A DNA stretch of 64,000 nucleotides from Candidatus Aminicenantota bacterium (GTDB lineage Bacteria; Acidobacteriota; Aminicenantia; UBA2199), in NCBI GenBank assembly GCA_029938635.1, contig JAOZUQ010000001.1:113568-177567 (forward strand), in the 5' to 3' direction. How positions within the stretch are numbered: the stretch's first letter is position 1; each line of letters opens with the position of its first letter. A program made the position numbers and the translations under genes. Below, in pieces: positions 59,654-64,000 of the stretch. The notes beneath the pieces are model-generated. The model was not told the origin of the DNA and searched no databases. It saw only the letters and a list, made by a program, of their open reading frames with translations.

Positions 59654-61264
59654 TTACCTGAATTCTCCTGAAATTAAAGAGTTGTACTCCTCCCCGTCTA
59701 TTACAGCTTCAATGATCAGCGGACCTGAACTTTCAAATCCTGCATCGATAGCTGAACTCAACTCTTCCCTGTTTCCGGCCATTTTTACCGGAACACCGAA
59801 AAATGTATTCTCATTGATGAGATCACCATCATATAGTTTTACTCCATAATTAGTTACTCCGTGGTTATCCTGCTTCACCCTTATCAAACTCAATTCCCTG
59901 TCTGCCAGAACAAGAAAAACAACATTCAGGCCAAGCCTTCTTGCAGTTACTATCTCTCCCGCCATCATCATAAAACCACCGTCACCTGTCACACAGACAA
60001 CTTTTCTGTCTGGTAGAATTAGTTTTGCCGCAATAGCTGCCGGGATCCCGAACCCCATCGATGACCATCCGTTTGTCATGATCATCATCCCGGGATCTTC
60101 AACATCCCAGATCTGCCCTATCAAGTGAGTATGTGCGCCGACATCACAGGTCATTATTCCATCCTGAGGTAGTTTTTCCCTCAATATTCGGAGTGCTGCT
60201 ATCGGCCCCAACGAATCCCCGTTTAGTTCCGGAGGATTCAATAACATCTCTTTAATTCTCCTTATTTCTTCAAAATCCCACTCTGTCTTTACCGGATCAA
60301 GTGTAGATATATGGTCGAGGGCTTTGCCTATATCGCCTTTTATATCACAGATAAGATCGGTCTCTTCTGAAACATCTGCAAAAGATGTATCAATATTTAT
60401 TAAAGGAACATCCGGCATCCAATCCTCAAATCCGAATTCTACCGGATCATATCCTATCCCTATGACAAGATCTGATTTATTGTATATCTCCTTCAATTGT
60501 CTGCTCATTGCATGAAAAAGGACTCCGGAATAACACTCATGATCATGTGGGATCAGCCCTTTTGCCATTGGAGTAAGGAGAACAGGAATATGATGGAGGC
60601 TCACCAGTTTTCTAAGCTTTTCTCCTAATTTCAGTCTTGAAGCGGTAAGCCCTGCAGCAAAAATCGGCCTTTGTGAACTTTTCAGAATATTTTCTAATAT
60701 CTTCAGCTTCCGGGGATTCGGATCATCGGGTTCAATATTTTTCGAAATCCGGGAGGCTGAAGCTGAACCAACTGTTTTTTTTTCTGAACTTGACAAGATC
60801 CCGACATGAACAGGGCCGGGAACCTCAGATAATGAAGTTTCAAAAGCATCATCCATACTCTCCTTCACACGATCATTATCGAGCCGGAAGGTCCATTTGG
60901 TGATCCCCTTGAAAAGAGATTGATGATCTATATTCATCTGAACCCGCCTGTCCAATTGATCATCATTAAATTCAGAAGTGAAAGCAATTATTGCAGACCT
61001 GTCAAGAAAAGCACACCCGACACCCGTACTGAGATTTGTAGCACCGGGACCGTAAGTTGCATAGCACACTCCGGGAATTCCTGTTATTCGGAAACAAACA
61101 TCAGCCATGATCCCTGCACTTGATTCATTTGCAACCAGGACAAATTCTATCCCGTTAATTCTCATCGCCTCCATATAAGGGATCCAGGAACCGCCTTCGA
61201 TCCCGAACACATACTTTATCCCTTTTCCCTTTAAGGTATTGATAAGTTCTTTTACCATATCCAT
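59654..61264 (-). CDS. thiamine-diphosphate-dependent enzyme, acetolactate-synthase-like
   Basis: A 536-residue member of the AHAS/IlvB-like family. N-terminal Pyr domain with the cofactor-activating Glu in VANESSAGIMAD (about 43), a central domain, and a C-terminal PP domain: WSSMGFGIPAAIAAK and GDGGFMMMAGE (about 433), where the motif's closing Asn-Asn is replaced by AD in VLADRELSLI. No small subunit (ilvN) adjoins. Coupling with an agmatinase-type gene points to a catabolic or special biosynthetic reaction rather than branched-chain amino acid synthesis; substrate unknown. Confidence 0.85.
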   Translation of the reverse strand: MDMVKELINTLKGKGIKYVFGIEGGSWIPYMEAMRINGIEFVLVANESSAGIMADVCFRITGIPGVCYATYGPGATNLSTGVGCAFLDRSAIIAFTSEFNDDQLDRRVQMNIDHQSLFKGITKWTFRLDNDRVKESMDDAFETSLSEVPGPVHVGILSSSEKKTVGSASASRISKNIEPDDPNPRKLKILENILKSSQRPIFAAGLTASRLKLGEKLRKLVSLHHIPVLLTPMAKGLIPHDHECYSGVLFHAMSRQLKEIYNKSDLVIGIGYDPVEFGFEDWMPDVPLINIDTSFADVSEETDLICDIKGDIGKALDHISTLDPVKTEWDFEEIRRIKEMLLNPPELNGDSLGPIAALRILREKLPQDGIMTCDVGAHTHLIGQIWDVEDPGMMIMTNGWSSMGFGIPAAIAAKLILPDRKVVCVTGDGGFMMMAGEIVTARRLGLNVVFLVLADRELSLIRVKQDNHGVTNYGVKLYDGDLINENTFFGVPVKMAGNREELSSAIDAGFESSGPLIIEAVIDGEEYNSLISGEFR

Positions 61265-61277
61265 CTGTATAACTATA

Positions 61278-62774
61278 TCAGATCGAACTGAAGGATCTCC
61301 TTACTGCTTCTTTCCAGCCTTTATATAGTTCTTCCCTCTTTTTTTTACCCATTTTCGGAGAGAATGTCTTCGAACATTTCCAGTTCTTTTCAATTTCATT
61401 TTTATCTTTCCAAAATCCCACCGCAAGGCCTGCGAGATATGCTGCCCCCAGAGCAGTTGTCTCAACAACAGAGGGGCGAAGAGTCTTGACTCCGAGAATA
61501 TCCGCCTGGAAATTCATCAGGAAATTATTCCATGAAGCTCCTCCGTCAACTTTCAGGGCCTTGATTCCTATCCCAGAATCATCCTTCATTGCATCAAGTA
61601 TATCTCTGGTCTGATATGCAATTGATTCAAGTGTAGCCCTGATAATATGATGATTATTTGTTCCCCTTGTTATTCCCGTAATAACACCTTTTGCTCCCAT
61701 ATCCCAATAAGGGGCACCCAGTCCGGTAAACGCAGGAACAACATAAACTCCATCGGTATCACCTACTTTTAACGCAAAATCTTCACTTTCTGATGCCTCC
61801 CTGATCAGCTTAATCTCGTCACGGAGCCATTGAACAGAGGCTCCGGCTATGAACACACTCCCTTCAAGAGCATACTCCACCTCTCCATCCAATCCCCAGG
61901 CGATCGTAGTGAGTAATTTATTCTTCGAACGTACTAATTTGTCTCCTGTATTCATCAGCATAAAACAGCCGGTACCGTATGTGTTTTTCACCATCCCCTT
62001 TTTAAAGCAGGCCTGGCCGAATAAAGCTGCCTGCTGGTCCCCGGCAATACCTGATACCGGGATGGATCTTCCCAGGATTTCAGGTGAGGTATAACCATAA
62101 ATCCCGCTTGAGGGCATTACAGAAGGCAGTATGCTGAAGGGGATATCAAGTTTTTTCAAAATTTCCCTGTCCCACTCAAGATTTTTTATATTGTACATCA
62201 TAGTCCGGGAAGCATTTGAAAAATCTGTTGCATGAGTTTTCCCTTCTGTAAGATTCCAGAGTATCCATGTATCAATAGTTCCAAACAGAAGATCCCCTTT
62301 CTCTGCTTTTCTCCTGGCACCTCTGACATTATCAAGGATCCATTTTATCTTCGTTGCAGAGAAATATGCATCAATTACAAGCCCCGTATTCTCTTCAATA
62401 TAATTTTCAAAATCTTTATCGCCGGACAACTCCTCACAAATATCTGCAGTTCTCCGGCATTGCCATACTATCGCATTGTATACCGGTTTTCCACTCTTCC
62501 TGTCCCACAAAACAGTTGTTTCCCTCTGATTAGTAATCCCCACGGATACAATATCATCAATATCTATAAAGCTGGATTCGAGAGCTTCTTTTGCCACTCC
62601 CACTTGTGTTCCCCAGATCTCCATCGGGTCATGTTCCACCCACCCGGGCCTCGGGAATATCTGACGGAACTCTTTCTGGGAAGTTCCGGCAATTTCCCCT
62701 CTCTTATTGAATATTATTGCACGTGAACTTGTTGTCCCCTGATCAAGAGCTAATATATACTTTTTTTTGGACAT
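61278..62774 (-). CDS. glpK: glycerol kinase GlpK
   Basis: A 498-residue FGGY kinase. N-terminal phosphate-1 loop [14 protein letters not shown], glycerol-site [36 protein letters not shown] and the FGGY signature area GLGAPYWD / [14 protein letters not shown]. Makes glycerol 3-phosphate. GGAG precedes the ATG. glpF, glpD or glpR are not adjacent; the next genes on the same strand encode a TPP enzyme and an agmatinase-type enzyme. Confidence 0.97.
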   Translation of the reverse strand: MSKKKYILALDQGTTSSRAIIFNKRGEIAGTSQKEFRQIFPRPGWVEHDPMEIWGTQVGVAKEALESSFIDIDDIVSVGITNQRETTVLWDRKSGKPVYNAIVWQCRRTADICEELSGDKDFENYIEENTGLVIDAYFSATKIKWILDNVRGARRKAEKGDLLFGTIDTWILWNLTEGKTHATDFSNASRTMMYNIKNLEWDREILKKLDIPFSILPSVMPSSGIYGYTSPEILGRSIPVSGIAGDQQAALFGQACFKKGMVKNTYGTGCFMLMNTGDKLVRSKNKLLTTIAWGLDGEVEYALEGSVFIAGASVQWLRDEIKLIREASESEDFALKVGDTDGVYVVPAFTGLGAPYWDMGAKGVITGITRGTNNHHIIRATLESIAYQTRDILDAMKDDSGIGIKALKVDGGASWNNFLMNFQADILGVKTLRPSVVETTALGAAYLAGLAVGFWKDKNEIEKNWKCSKTFSPKMGKKKREELYKGWKEAVRRSFSSI

Positions 62775-62796
62775 AACTCCATAACCCCCTGAATTT

Positions 62797-63393
62797 TCAA
62801 ATCAATGCTCCGGACGGATACTTCCAGAAAAGAAATGAATCATAATAGGAATGATCTTTTTTATAGAAAGGGACCATTACCAGGCCGGTTTCTCTACTTT
62901 TAACTTCAATATTTAAAAATTCCACTTCAATTTTCTTAGAATACTCTTTCATAAGGTAAATATAGGGATAGTTCAAAGCATCTCCGAGCCCTCTGTCTGC
63001 CGGAAAAACAGGGATGTCAAGTTTCTCTCCGTATTGAGGTTTTATTTCCTTTTGTAAATAGTACAAACCGATATCCCCGAAATAGTTAATATTCTTTATA
63101 AAAAAAGCAGGGATATAGAAATCATCCTCACCCTCCAGTCTGCTCACATCTGAGGTGTTTTCAACAATAAAATCACATTTTATATGCCAGAACGGGAAAT
63201 ATTCCATCGGGAAATCCTGTTCTTTCTCAGGTATGGCAAATTTCAGGTCATAGCATGTTCTTGTTTTTCCACTGATATCACATCCTCTAGAACAGGAGAG
63301 ACAAAAAAAAACAATACTGTTATTTCTTCCGGAAAGATTCCGGGAACACTTATCACATTTCAATTTAATATTATCAACCATCGTCAGATTCAT
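62797..63393 (-). CDS. zinc-ribbon protein of unknown function
   Basis: A 198-residue soluble protein. Four or more cysteines near the start (CDKC, then CLSCSRGC, about residues 13-40) form a zinc ribbon of the type that begins with a duplicated half. Then a beta-rich region with [10 protein letters not shown] and FYIPAFFI. The pattern resembles proteins that accompany membrane partners with similar FPVWEINY segments, such as the gene just upstream. It overlaps that gene by 20 bp, so the two are partners. No function known to me. Confidence 0.7.
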   Translation of the reverse strand: MNLTMVDNIKLKCDKCSRNLSGRNNSIVFFCLSCSRGCDISGKTRTCYDLKFAIPEKEQDFPMEYFPFWHIKCDFIVENTSDVSRLEGEDDFYIPAFFIKNINYFGDIGLYYLQKEIKPQYGEKLDIPVFPADRGLGDALNYPYIYLMKEYSKKIEVEFLNIEVKSRETGLVMVPFYKKDHSYYDSFLFWKYPSGALI

Positions 63394-64000
63394 TTATAGT
63401 AAAAATAACTTCTACTTTATTTATTAAGCCTCGAAGAAATTTCATAAGGTTGTTCTCCGAATAATTTATAAGCCGGTTTTCAACCTCATCCTTTCTTATA
63501 GATACTATCTCTCTGAATGCGAACATTTCCCAGAAGAACGGGACCAGCAGGCTGCTGACCATTAATGTGATGAATGCACCGAACAGCAAAAATCCTATCG
63601 CAAAGCCCCCTACCTGCACTCCCTGTTTTTGCCCCATCATGACTAAAAGGAGAAATTTTGACCCTCTTGCGAAAAGAGTAGCGAGACTGAATATTCCGAT
63701 TATTGAGAAGAATAGTTTTTTTCTGTGATCTTTGATAGCCTGGATCTTAATCGGTGTTCCGTCAATAGCTGAAATATAACTTTTAAATACAATCCCGCTA
63801 TAACTGTAGTTTATCTCCCAGACAGGGAAATATATTATCCTTATATGTTTCTCAATAACCATCTGCTCCTCAAGACTCTCTTTTTCACCTAAGTGGAAAT
63901 CAGGTTTCAGAGGAAGCACAATCCCTCTCTTTCTCATCTCTGTAACATTAAATTCCGCCTGATCAGCATTGATAAGGCTCTCTTCAATAATAAAGCCTTC
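63374..64000 (-). CDS. membrane protein of unknown function, 5' end beyond window
   Basis: The frame stays open from the ATG at 63937 to the window edge (21 more codons, ending at INADQAEFNVTE before MRKRG), so the gene is longer than the 187 residues in the track. The visible part has a soluble beta region with YFPVWEINYSYSG (about 55 residues in), two adjacent membrane helices (FFSIIGIFSLATLF and AIGFLLFGAFITLMVSSLLVPFF) and a charged tail. FPVWEINY resembles FPFWHIKC of the partner gene, suggesting a repeated domain. Likely heads or continues an operon with it. Function unknown. Confidence 0.65.
   Translation of the reverse strand, partial: EGFIIEESLINADQAEFNVTEMRKRGIVLPLKPDFHLGEKESLEEQMVIEKHIRIIYFPVWEINYSYSGIVFKSYISAIDGTPIKIQAIKDHRKKLFFSIIGIFSLATLFARGSKFLLLVMMGQKQGVQVGGFAIGFLLFGAFITLMVSSLLVPFFWEMFAFREIVSIRKDEVENRLINYSENNLMKFLRGLINKVEVIFTINESDDG

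Noticed and set aside
1-64000. CRISPR array
   Set aside because: No set of regularly spaced identical 25-40 bp direct repeats was found; the repeats present are dispersed foldbacks.
1-64000. defence system, prophage or integrative element
   Set aside because: No integrase, phage structural, restriction or toxin-antitoxin genes; the NYN/LOTUS gene alone is not enough evidence.

Overview
This is a gene-dense, AT-rich (about 40% G+C by eye) chromosomal window from a Gram-negative-type bacterium. It has lipoprotein signal peptides, a four-subunit membrane succinate dehydrogenase/fumarate reductase, a NikR-controlled nickel ECF transporter and a c-di-GMP enzyme. The mix of hrcA-grpE-dnaK-dnaJ-rsmE, a SpoIIE-type phosphatase, a 6-bladed beta-propeller lipoprotein-like protein, a rubredoxin-flavin reductase and the ygeY-ygeW-ygfK group suggests an anaerobic or microaerophilic member of a deep lineage. 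A Spirochaetota, Acidobacteriota/Aminicenantes-like or FCB-type bacterium would fit. I cannot fix the phylum from this window, and that placement is inference.

Layout. 1-3.9 kb: end of a CBS/HCC transporter-type protein, smpB, a TetR-controlled pair of flavodoxin-fold reductases and a Yip1 membrane protein. 4-9.7 kb: ygeY-ygeW-ygfK, a piece of the anaerobic purine/selenium-linked catabolic cluster. 9.8-12.6 kb: an alkaline-phosphatase-superfamily lipoprotein and an aldo/keto-reductase-like protein. 12.6-15.6 kb: nikR converging on nikL-M-Q-O, with a clear NikR operator over the operon promoter. 15.6-19.1 kb: repeats, tRNA-Leu(CAG), purN, an exported protein, recG. 19.1-25.3 kb (minus strand): SpoIIE phosphatase, MATE pump, membrane protein, a degenerate M1 peptidase, galE. 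25.3-29.9 kb: repeats, a beta-propeller protein and sdhCDAB. 29.9-37.4 kb: a diguanylate cyclase, then hrcA-grpE-dnaK-dnaJ-rsmE and a protein kinase. 37.4-42.8 kb: pyk and ligA (divergent), an SGNH hydrolase, a methyltransferase. 42.8-46 kb: a large YncE/phosphoesterase lipoprotein. 46-49.2 kb: STAS, DUF3606-type, SDR, DinB and NYN/LOTUS genes. 49.3-49.7 kb: a MITE-like element. 49.8-55.1 kb: aroB-D-E-A-C. 55-64 kb: minus-strand housekeeping and metabolic genes (high-molecular-weight rubredoxin, thioesterase, ATL, phosphatase, lipase, agmatinase-like, TPP enzyme, glpK, and a membrane/zinc-ribbon pair cut by the window end).

Main unusual signals. (1) Two related families of 105-133 nt foldback repeats, five copies in all, share a hairpin whose seven-base loop ends in AATAT and is closed by a G-C pair. 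Two copies lie inside a 363 bp element bounded by 26 bp inverted repeats that match at 25 of 26 positions. (2) Four genes (the lipoprotein at 9.77 kb, galE, hrcA, ligA) have promoter-like boxes whose -10 ends 6-9 nt before the ATG with no Shine-Dalgarno, suggesting leaderless mRNAs. (3) Several enzyme-fold proteins have lost catalytic residues: the M1 peptidase, the aldo/keto reductase, the SGNH hydrolase and a divergent chorismate synthase. (4) AroE carries an extra C-terminal domain in an operon that has no shikimate kinase gene.
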